Part shown: piece by piece, positions 55,401-64,000 of the stretch
Position numbering within the stretch: position 1 is the first letter of the stretch
Layout of the letters: every line of letters starts with the position of its first letter
NCBI GenBank assembly: GCA_000149265.1
Contig: CH003024.1
Span: 1,442,609 to 1,506,608, forward strand
From: Ciona savignyi
Lineage: Eukaryota; Chordata; Ascidiacea; Phlebobranchia; Cionidae
Length of the DNA: 64,000 bases
Direction: 5' to 3'
Made by a program: the position numbers and the translations under genes
The notes under the pieces: model-generated
Database searches by the model: none
Told to the model about the DNA's origin: nothing
What the model saw: the letters and a program-made list of their open reading frames with translations, nothing else

Positions 55401-58400
55401 AATTTCCTTGAACAACTGATGAATTTTCTTAGTGTTTACATAGGCATATTTTCACAACATGGAATTTTCCTCACAAGAGCAAGTGTAATTTTAACAATGC
55501 ATTATTTTGTAAAAAAATTAATAAACTTACCAGAACCAACATTTCTGCGCTTTCTAGTAGCTACAGGATTCGACGGAATTATACATGTGACTGTTGCGTT
55601 GATGTTAAAATTGCAATCCTACAATGTAAAGATTTTTCCTAGTATGTGTATATTTTCAAATAGTGCTGTATTAACTAGTTAAATAAGGCAAATAGATAGA
55701 ACAATATAGAATAATTATGTTTTATCCTGGTGAATGGAAAAACGCAAATAGCATTATCATACAGGCAATCATCAGATTACCTCACAAATACACAAAAGGG
55801 TGTTGTCAATACGGCAATGTAGGAAAATGTGTTAAGTTTTCTTATTTAAAATAAAAAATAAATAACACATCGTAGTTAATAACTTACAGTTTTTGTTCCG
55901 TTATCAATCTGCAGCTTAACCGTTCTCACACCTATTACTCCGGTCAATGACAGAGTAAGTGTGCCCTTTCCCCTGTTGAAAGTTGCAAATAGTTTGTGAG
56001 GTTTGGCCTCTTTTATACTTGGCGTGGTTTAGTAAAAGCTGGATAGAATAGTTATCCCTGTGAATGGAAAAACCAAGGAGGTTAACACATGGGCAATCGT
56101 TAGATCAACTCGCGCCCACCGTCGGTTACCGGAGCTATTTTAGTGTGTTGTGAATGATAGACACGTTCCTTAAATTTGGTAAAATTAATCCGCTGGGTTC
56201 AGGCAATGTCCAGTAAGTGCCTTGCCCAAGGACACAATAAAGTGCCTTGCCCAAGGACACAATAAGTGCCTTGCCCAAGGACACAATTAGCTGTTTACGA
56301 TATGTGGATTACCAGATTTCTTCAAGGTTAGCCAATCCAAACTTATTCATTTCCATGAGCTTCTGACAGAATAATTTCATAAAACTTTTGATTGCCCTGT
56401 TTTTAATACAGTCGTTCTACTTTAGTTTAGTTTATTCATTTTTTGCCCCAGTATTAAAACAATGGCAAACGAATCATTTACGACACAGGAACAGGAAAAG
56501 ATGACAAAACAAACAAACGTTAAAACACTTCATTTAAAAAATAAAAAACTATATAATTTAACGAATATAGCGGACATGGCCACCAAATCTAAGCAAAAGA
56601 ACAATAATAAGCAAACAAAATTTTATTAAGACCAAAACATAATAATATAAAGCCCTGAAAAAAGTGTGCGGTAAAGCGCGACCAGTACAGTACTGACTTA
56701 CGTTGTGAATCCATAAAATTTCGATGGCTGATTAGGAACAGTGGTAGGAGGTGACACATACTCAATCGGTTGGCTGAAATTCTTTACAAAGGCATCAAGA
56801 ACTAGTTGTAACCGGAACAAACCAGATCCGCTTACGTCTGGCAGTTTGCATGTCAGTTTGGAGCTAGTTCTGTGGAATAAAAGCAGAATAGTGAATTTAA
56901 ATGTTTTTATTTTAGGAGTAAAGGTATCTGTGTTCGGATACCAATCCGTTTTATGAGTTTTTGCTAAGCTATGAGAGTAAATAAAAAAGGATGTATAAGA
57001 TAATCTGTAATCCTTCTGAATTTTTCATTCATAGATTTAAATCAAGAAGCATAAGGAAATCTGATGGTTGCCAATTCAATGATGCCCTCTGCCTTTTCTT
57101 TTCAAAGAAATAAACATAAGTATGATGTCCTATTAACAATACTAGTTTCTCGGTTTTTCTTTTACCCAACTGATCACTTTCGCATGCATGTAATCTTGGG
57201 CATTAAGCGGACATGTCCTGGATCCAGTGGATTGACAAAGACTAAAATAACATCTTAACCATCTTCAACACACTGCAAGATTTCTGCTAACCCAATGGTG
57301 ATTATGGGGTTATCTAACAATTTTCTGAATGATAAGCCCCCTATGCGTTTTTTTAATCATGGATTTAAAACATAAATAGCCAATCCCTAATGAGAAAAAC
57401 GTAATAAATTAATGTAATATGCATTATCACTCACACATATTTTGATTGTTTCTATAACTACATATAATCAGTGTAATTACCCTCTATAAAAAGTGAGGTA
57501 GTTACCACTGAAAAATGTGCTCAATAGTTCATTTCACATCTGTTTAAACCCATCCATGTACACTGTTCTATAGAATATACCATGGAATAATAAAAGGATA
57601 CAACTTTACCTGATTGAGCAACCAGCTGTCTCAGTTAGTTCAGATTGCCACAAAACAAGTTTAACAGGTCCACCAGCATTTAGGTTCAATCCAATAATAT
57701 CAATGTTTGTTAAGTTTAATACTTGTAAAGGTTGGAAACTTGTTGCAGTTACGTTCTGAAAAAAAAAGAAATCATTTTATCTTATCATTCTGGTATGGAA
57801 ACTGTATACAGTCAATTAACGTCATAGGCTAATGCATCATCTTACAGTTTTTAGGCAAAAAATGGTTACAAGCTAGTTAGTTATATCCTTGGGTAAGGCA
57901 CTTAACATACATCTCCTAAACCCAGTAGATTATTAATTTAAAATAAAACAGCAACAAATTCTGCCACCACCCTGAATGAATAGCTAGATTTTGGGCATGA
58001 TTTATCATACGGTAATAGTAGATAACCCTTCATCTATCCTATACCAAGCAGCAAAAACTATAATAGTACACAGTTGCTTTTATTCGGACGGAAGTGCATT
58101 ATTGTATTTTAATAGCACATTTGACTATGTTATCTATAGTACTAAATGGAAACTTGAATACTTTATATTTATAAATCTTTGTAAAAGGAACAACACACAA
58201 TATATGCAAATGTTAGTAAAACCATTATGTTAAGTGTCAAAAGTAATGATCACATATTTCCGCACATAATAAATCAGTGCGCCTTTCGATCAAAACCAAT
58301 TATTGTTCATTAAATAGGTTGGAAAGTCATGTTTCTTTACCTCATTTCCACTGTCAGGTTACCAGAAGTATTGTGGTGTGTTATATGTAATTTAAATAAT

Positions 58401-61400
58401 AAGACTGTTTAAGTTAATGAATTAATCCGTTAGGATTGTGCAATGATTACTAAGACACACATTTATTTCAAATATATTGCATTTGAAACTAATTTTAAGT
58501 TAAAAGTGTATTCTTGTTTCAGTATCATAAAGAATATTCCTTTTATTAATTCAGTGTACTTGATAAAAAGTGTATTCTTGTTTTAGTAGTATATGGATTA
58601 TTGCATTCCTTAATTTAATGTTTTTGATAAAAAGCTGAATTTAAGCCAACAACCTTTTGACTGAAGACCATTGATCCAACAGACAAATATTGGACAGGAA
58701 AAATGGTCATGTAAAGTAATTATATGCACAGCTGTTATTAAATCCTAACAATAAATGATCATTACAGTGTTGACCAACTTACTTTGTAATAATAATCTGT
58801 ACAGTGTTGACCAACTTACTTTGTAATAATAATCTGTACAGTGTTGACCAACTTACTTTGTAAACATACTTTGGTTCTTTTAGCTCAGCGGGGGTGTTGG
58901 AATAATTTGTGTAGAGAATTATGGTGCCATCCATTACATTTCCACTCCTTCCAGTCTTACAGTCGAAACTAAAAAAACATAAACATCTTAATTATTATTT
59001 TTTGTCACTATTATTATGCACAAGTTAAATTTAAGTCTTAAAGTAGAAAAATCACCTCGTTGCCTAATTACAGTCAATTAATTGCACATCAGCAAAAAGT
59101 TTGTTAAATCGAAATAACATTTTGCTAGTCAGTTGTGTTTTTGTACTACATGTCACTTAAACCAAGGTTATCAATGGGTTCAACTTAAATTAAGAGAATG
59201 TCTTTAGCATACATAGCACACTGTACAAGCTATGGTATTCTGACAATTGGTCATTATGTACTATAATGATTGCTTATAATAACCTTTTTGCACTATTCAA
59301 TTTAAAAGAATGAAACATGATCTTCTTATCTTAAACTCTGTATGTGTAAAGAAGCCGATCTTATATTTTATCAGTGGGTAAGAACAAAAAGAGAAAAAAA
59401 ATTAGCGTGGTTAATTTTGAGTCCTATTAAAACATGGTTAAGTTGCAAAAAGTATACAATCTGGAAATAAGTATTTGATAATCACCTCAGTGATGCCACA
59501 TATGAACTTCGGATCACTTGACAAGGAATAGTACCAACAGTTACATTTATGATTTGGTCAGCACTGCTAGCTAGGTTGGTACCAGTGATTGATAGAATGG
59601 TGCCACCTTCTAAAGGACCTGACAGTGGGGAAACCTGTAAAACAAAAAGAATTCTAAAATAATTTCCAGTTTTTTAAATGGTCTGTTACCTCGTACATGT
59701 TCTTCTGTAAAAAAAGTTAATTTTAGGGGTCTAGCATGTACCTACATACCGTTCCTTAATTGTTTTACTTGAACTGTTTTAATACTGTTTTTTTTTTCAT
59801 TGTTCCTGTTCGTTTGTATCATAATAATAAAAATGTATCTTCTTACCGTACATAAAGACACAAAAAGCTAAAAAGTAGGAAAACACAGCTTTTTACAAAA
59901 AAGGTTGCATTTCCTTGCAGTACTATGGTAATTTTTTTTTAATTAGTTCGGTTTATTTTTTAAAATTGACACGAAAGACCTGGTGATTAGCAAAAACCTG
60001 GTGTAATTTGATAATTACATGCTTTTCGATGCATGTTGATTTATAAAAGCAAGTTAAAACAAACTTAATGCACCTATGGTATTATTGCAAAAAAACAGTA
60101 CTTCATTAAAAAATCTCAAACACACTTAACTGGTTTTAAATCAGTAGAAGAGTAATGAGCAACCTAACTTTAATTTCAGGCTTAAAAATCACTCCGCCAA
60201 ACTTGAAAATCACTCCCACAATACCTATTCTATCACATAAAAGCATACTTTCCTGCCTATAATAACACACTTACCGATGTGATAACCGGGGATCCGCACC
60301 CTTCAATACTAGTAGTTGCAGCAGTGGTGCATTCGGCAGATAGTTGACATCCACCCGCACACCACCCACATTCATTGTGCCTCAAATGGAAGCCAACGCA
60401 CTGTCCGCAGGTTTGCGACTGGGCACTGCAATTGAAACCTTGGACTGTAAAGAGAAAATATTTAGTTTAGTATTATTTTTTACTCCCTTTTTATATTAAA
60501 AAATAATATCATTTTTAAAAAAAATAATGCAGTATTATATGACAAAAAAGAAGAAAAGAAGACAGAATATTAATAAACTACAGAAGTTAAAACATGTCAG
60601 TAAATACCTACACTATATCAAGGGAAAAAATTAACATGATCATTAAAACTTAATAAAATTATATTTAAATGGGATTTTTATGTTGTATCACCATGTAGGA
60701 GAAAGCACAGGAGAGTTATAACATGGGTAATCATGAGATTACATTATAAATACATAAGGAAGTGTTCTCACACAGACGTTTGGCAGACTGTGTTATGTTT
60801 ACAGTGGGGTTGCCAAACCTATTGCAGAGAGATTGACATTGTCATTTAGTTTTAGTAGAACACATTAATTCATTGGGTTCGAGCGATTTTTACTGGTCAC
60901 ATGGTCAAACGTGGTCAAAATAAACTGATCCTCAAAAGCATGAACTTGTTGCAACCAAAAAAATGGACAGTTTAAATAAGTGCTCAAATCAGCACATTTT
61001 CGGGGTATAGCTTCCTAAATATTCAACAATGCACTTGAATTGCTGATGTTGTGTAAGGGAATCACAATAAACTGACCAACAAAAGCATGAACTAGTTGCA
61101 GGTTAGTTTTAGCAATTACCTGTATTAGAAGCCACAGAATTTGCATCTACGACATAAGTCCTAGTGTATAAAGAGACTTGGATTGCAAACTCTTTTGCAG
61201 GGCAGGTAAACTGGAATGGGAGATTCATTAGGATAACACAAAAGAAGGATAGAATAATCCACTGGGTCCAGTCAATGTAGTAAATGACACTAATCAGCAG
61301 CTGGTTTTAATTTAACTTTTAGCTTTGTACGACCGATTAGTCTGGTGGTTTAGTGCGACGCCTTACAACCGAAAAATTGTAGGTTCAAACCTGGTCGCCA

Positions 61401-63555
61401 GCGAGTCGGTTGTGTATTTGGGCAAGGCACCTAACGGACATTGCCTGAACCCAGTGGATTAATGGTTACTACCAAATTAGAGGAACATGTCTATCATACA
61501 CAACACACTGAAATAGCTCCGGTAACCCGATGGTGGGCGCGAGGTGATCGGACGATTTCCCGTGCGTTAACCCACTTGGTTTTACCAAACATGAATATCC
61601 TAATCAAGATGTAAACCAAAGCTAAGATTAAACTAAACTAATATAACATGGGCAGATTTTTTTATACTCACATTCCGGTTACCAGAGCTATTGCATAGTG
61701 TTAAATATGTAAGAGATATTGCTTAGTTTTTTTTTTTGTTTTAGTACATCCCATTAATACACTAGATTCTAGCAATATCAATTTAACGATATGTCAAAAA
61801 AGACACATGATTAGCAATTAGCAGGATTTGATATTTCAACCTTTCGAATAACACAATAGAAAATGTCCGGGTTATATTGTTTACAACTTACTAATTATAT
61901 AAAATGAAATTAAAATTCAAAAGCGCCTTAAAATAAATAAATGTATCAAACAATAAAAAATTAGTATTTTGACACCTTTTACAAGGTGCAATGTCTTTTG
62001 AGTGTGCAGTAAACATGGCAAAACGTGCCATATTGCACCATTACATTGAGTCATGCCAAATAGCTAATTCATAAGGCCTATTCAGGAAAAATACAACAAT
62101 ACTTAAAATTCCAGCTTTAAAGAGTAATTTGTAATGGAAAACGAATATTTGACAAATTGACTGAATTGGACTTTGGTGGCAGAATAGGGAAACTATTTAA
62201 GTGTAATTGAGGTCTATTACAAAGTTGTTATGTTCATTTTCAAACAGAGTTAGGTCTGGGAAATTTTTATTGATTCATCATTGGAAAACAAAACAAGGGA
62301 TTTTAGCAGAAAAAAACATAAATAGAATAGGGTATTTATTTTTATCCCCATTGAATGGGAAAACCAAGTGGGTTAACACACGGGCAATCGTCAGATCACC
62401 TCGTGCCCACCGTAGGGTTACCGGAGCTTTTGCAGTGTGTTGTGAATGATTCAAATGTTTCTTTAATTTAATAGAACCCATTGTTCCGATTAGTTTAGGC
62501 AATGTCCGTTAAGTGCCTTGCCCAAGGACACAACCGACTAGCTAGCCACCGATTTCACACCTACAACCCTCCGGCTGAAAGGCGACGGACTGAACCACCA
62601 GACTAATTTGAATTTTAAATCTTAATTCCAGAAAAATCTTGATATAGCACTAAATAGCACTGGGATAAAGATCCATGAATATTTATTCTTTTTCATTCCA
62701 TAAAAAAGTAAATGCCAGGAAGATTATCACACGGAAAATTATCCTTCGTGTTTACATAACCTTCGGTGACATAGTGACAGTAACTTTCGGGTTACTGTAG
62801 CTATTGCACTGTGTTATTTATGATAGAAATGTTTTTTACTTTAAGTTCAGCAATAATTCACTAGGTTAAGGTATATGTGCCAAGCTTCTTTCCCATGAAA
62901 TCAACCATTAGCTAGAAGCTAGTTTAGATCCAATAATCTTTCAGCTTTATGCAAATCATGAATGCTCCATTTTAATTACCCAGCCAGAAGCTGAGCTATC
63001 CATTCAGATCTATGTCATATCCTAACCAGCTGGTTTCGATCCCACAACCTTTCGGATTTGCTTTGAATATTGGCTTCGGTATTATGTGTGGAGATGGAAT
63101 ATGACAAAATGAAATATTTATAGATTGTAAAGCTTTAATATGCTTGCAGATCCGAGATGCTCTTATTATTCTATTCGGCCTGTAGTTGCGGGAATTAGGT
63201 TGCCTCGCAGATTTTTTCATAATTATTAGTGTTGACCGAAATCTTAATTTTTATTGTATTTCTATGAATTCATGTCATTGCCACGTATTTACAAACATAG
63301 CCGAAAAGAGCATCTTTAGATGCTATTTTATTCCTTATTGTAATTATATTAGATTGTAAAGCTTCAATATTTATAGATTGTAACGCTTCCTGCAGATTCA
63401 AGATGCTCTTATTATTCTATTCGGCCAGCGGAATAACGTCCTACCTGCTGTGCGGTTATGGAGCAAGACACCACCATAGATGCACCATTTATTGTAGCAC
63501 TTGTTGTGACATGACTGCTTCCACAGAAGTTGAATCTGCACATGTAGCTAACCCC
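40414..63555 (-). CDS. Plexin (semaphorin receptor), all but the N-terminal part
   Basis: Plexins are semaphorin receptors in the plasma membrane whose cytoplasmic GAP acts on Rap/R-Ras GTPases to steer cells and axons. Twenty-eight exons were followed on the minus strand, 63555 down to the stop TGA at 40416-40414, about 1116 residues. The order is a cysteine-containing strand region, a PSI domain, IPT domains, a transmembrane helix, a coiled-coil juxtamembrane segment and a GAP domain split by a Rho-GTPase-binding domain. Key blocks recalled from vertebrate plexins are kept: [60 protein letters not shown] and [12 protein letters not shown]. All phases fit except one extra base in exon 24. 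The semaphorin domain and first PSI are expected right of the window. A- versus B-type was not settled; several GAP blocks look nearer plexin B. Confidence 0.93.
41150..42100 (-). repeat. Two SINE-A copies around plexin exon 41623-41548
   Basis: Copies at 41150-41460 and 41865-42100, in the same orientation as the gene. The first is decayed with a duplicated GGGTTACTG-type block; the second lacks the middle segment that normally follows GTGTGTTG. Confidence 0.7.
42330..43300. repeat. SINE-A cluster in one plexin intron
   Basis: A decayed reversed piece (42330-42430), a full-length forward copy (42440-42735) and a full-length reversed copy (43000-43300) ending at the head ACCAACGGGGCGGACA. 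The two full copies face each other tail to tail and could pair in RNA. Confidence 0.75.
44640..45100 (-). repeat. LINE-like 3' end, reversed, containing the assembly gap
   Basis: TTTTAGTTTATT lies just left of the gap, and CAGGAACAGGAAAAGACGGC, AATATAGCGGACGCGGCC and ATAAAGCCCTGAAGAAG lie right of it, in the same order as in the copy at 56415-56695. Confidence 0.6.
44664..44871. other. Assembly gap, 208 N
   Basis: Unknown bases inside a plexin intron, between exons 45444-45304 and 44426-44269. The phases of the flanking exons match, so no coding sequence need be missing. Confidence 0.99.
47070..47325 (+). repeat. SINE-A, forward, internally deleted
   Basis: Head GTTAGTCCAGTGGTTTTAAG and B-box region GGTTGCAGGTTCGAAACTGA, end CATGGGTATAAACATGTATC. 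The CACTGCAATAGC block is shortened. The B box matches the tRNA consensus GGTTCGAA best of all copies. Confidence 0.75.
48865..48975 (+). repeat. SINE-A 3' end fragment
   Basis: Keeps ACACTGCAATAGCTCCAGAG to CACGAGTATAAACATAAATATC in the plexin intron before exon 48379-48273. Confidence 0.65.
51245..52600. repeat. SINE-A pieces around plexin exons near 51.4-52.4 kb
   Basis: Reversed end piece at about 51245-51350, forward 3' half at 51885-52040, and reversed 3' half at 52440-52600. None enters an exon. Confidence 0.65.
53060..53294 (-). other. Plexin transmembrane and juxtamembrane exon
   Basis: The exon starts [16 protein letters not shown], then a helix of about 21 hydrophobic residues ([19 protein letters not shown]), a basic stop-transfer run ([15 protein letters not shown]) and [16 protein letters not shown], which matches the plexin juxtamembrane coiled coil before the conserved F/YxELQ. 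Phase 0 in, phase 1 out. Confidence 0.95.
53420..53830 (+). repeat. Minisatellite of about 40 bp in a plexin intron
   Basis: Units carry AGAGTGTGATCACACGGTAATTG followed by TCAAATTGAGAAAGTTA. About five are clear, then the array decays. The unit resembles the CACACGGGCAATCGTCAGATTACC part of SINE-A, from which it may have grown. Confidence 0.8.
54550..54775 (-). repeat. 29-bp minisatellite copying a plexin exon end and splice donor
   Basis: CCGGTATAAGAATGG occurs seven times (from 54566 to 54740) at exactly 29-base spacing. The rightmost copy is the true end of exon 54866-54741 with its donor ACCG/GTAATG on the minus strand. The other six repeat that exon end and donor into the intron. Confidence 0.95.
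56040..56290 (-). repeat. SINE-A copy with a triplicated 24-base block
   Basis: Reversed copy in which AAGTGCCTTGCCCAAGGACA is repeated three times in tandem at 56214-56287. A fragment of another copy lies at 55715-55800. Confidence 0.75.
56415..56695 (-). repeat. LINE-like 3' end with ACTAA-type tail, reversed
   Basis: TTTAGTTTAGTTTATTC at the left is the reversed tail. ACGACACAGGAACAGGAAAAG and AATATAGCGGACATGGCC follow. It ends a few bases before plexin exon 56869-56702. Confidence 0.6.
58763..58862 (-). repeat. 37-bp triplication of a plexin splice donor
   Basis: CCAACTTACTTTGTA recurs at 58774, 58811 and 58848. The last is the true donor of exon 58968-58857 (AAA/GTAAGTTGG on the minus strand). 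Two further copies lie downstream in the intron, 37 bases apart. Confidence 0.93.
61325..61600 (+). repeat. SINE-A, forward, near full length
   Basis: Head GATTAGTCTGGTGGTTTAGTG, B-box region GTAGGTTCAAACCTGGTCGC, all middle blocks, and a shortened end after CTTGGTTTTACC. It lies in the plexin intron before exon 61210-61120. Confidence 0.8.
62325..62610 (-). repeat. SINE-A, reversed, near full length
   Basis: From TTTTTATCCCCATTGAATGG to the head GAACCACCAGACTAATTTG. From 61601 to 63440 there is otherwise only AT-rich plexin intron, apart from a repeated stretch GCAGATTCAAGATGCTCTTA near 63145 and 63390. Confidence 0.8.
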
Positions 63556-63614
63556 CTGTGTTGTAGTGGGGTTTGTAGTTAGGTTTATGATGATGAAATA
63601 TTTTTAATTCCATA

Positions 63615-63925
63615 AACAATAGGGATAGGATAGGATGATCATGTTTATCCCCATAAATAAGAAAACCAAGGGGGTTAACACATGGGCAATTGTCAGATCA
63701 CCTCGCGCACACCGTCGGGTTACCGGAGCTATTGAAGTGTGTTGCTTATGATTCACACATTCTTTTAATTTGGTAGAACCCTTTAATCCTGGGTTCAGGC
63801 AATGTCCACTAAGTGCATTGCCCAAGGTCACAGCCGACTAGCTAGCAACCACTTTCGTACCTGGAATCTTCCGGTTGAAAGGCGTCGCACTGAACCACCA
63901 GACTAACTGGTCGGACTAACGTATC
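63615..63925 (-). repeat. SINE-A, reversed, near full length, at the right edge
   Basis: GGATAGGATAGGATGATCATG end to the head GAACCACCAGACTAACTGG. No plexin exon was found from 63556 to 64000. Confidence 0.8.
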
Positions 63926-64000
63926 CACAGTCAAAGCTAAAGCAAAATATACCACTCTCAGGTTGGAGGTTCTAAGTTGAAAATCGTGACGCTTTCCGCT

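Larger units (their letters stand above)
54001..63555 (-). other. Plexin exons: PSI and IPT ectodomain region
   Basis: Exons (high-low): 63555-63445, 61210-61120, 60444-60275, 59634-59486, 58968-58857, 57755-57610, 56869-56702, 55972-55888, 54866-54741 and 54177-54001. The third holds the PSI domain ([17 protein letters not shown]). The fourth opens an IPT domain with [16 protein letters not shown]. Later IPT starts are [11 protein letters not shown] and TTTILIPGSNLAL. The acceptor of 54866-54741 is weak: its phase-0 frame is the only one joining both neighbours without a stop. Confidence 0.85.

Noticed and set aside
62207..62502. Frames shared by many places, containing [12 protein letters not shown] or [14 protein letters not shown]
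   Set aside because: These are the two strands of SINE-A translated; they recur wherever the SINE lies and are not genes.

Overview
The window is nuclear DNA of an animal, most likely a tunicate of the Ciona type. The evidence is chordate genes with many short coding exons and GT-AG introns, AT-rich introns and spacers, and dense tRNA-derived SINEs and short foldback elements like those known from sea squirts. The species is inferred, not read directly. No bacterial, viral or CRISPR features were seen.

Five protein-coding genes were rebuilt exon by exon from splice sites, phase continuity and remembered family motifs. From left to right: (1) the 3' end of the Mediator kinase-module subunit MED13 (+, 81-1599); (2) a secreted protein with three VWC domains, close in plan to chordin-like BMP antagonists (+, 3929-8018); (3) a BCL-2 family protein closest to BOK (+, 11962-15653); (4) a ceruloplasmin/hephaestin-type six-domain multicopper ferroxidase of 23 exons and 1190 residues (+, 18507-38388); (5) a plexin on the opposite strand, with 28 exons seen from the second PSI region through the transmembrane helix and the split RasGAP domain to the stop codon (-, 63555-40414). 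Its semaphorin domain lies beyond the right edge. The ferroxidase and plexin genes converge, with about 2 kb between their stop codons. The genes share no pathway and are simply neighbours.

Spacers and introns are full of repeats. A tRNA-like SINE of about 110 bp (here SINE-B) and a foldback MITE family fill mainly the left third. A longer composite SINE of about 290 bp with a GGATA-rich end (SINE-A) fills mainly the right two thirds. There are also an intact hAT-type element with an 8-bp target duplication, two LTR-like copies, LINE-like 3' ends with an ACTAA-rich tail (one holding the 208-base assembly gap), an A-B-A-B satellite, and several intronic minisatellites.

The points most worth a second look are: two plexin minisatellites that have copied a real 5' splice site in tandem; a one-base frameshift in the plexin GAP domain; a BOK-like BH3 without its usual aspartate and with a read-through alternative end; an Asp-rich linker encoded by a GAT microsatellite in the ferroxidase; and an unexplained, possibly LRR-like C-terminal tail on that enzyme.
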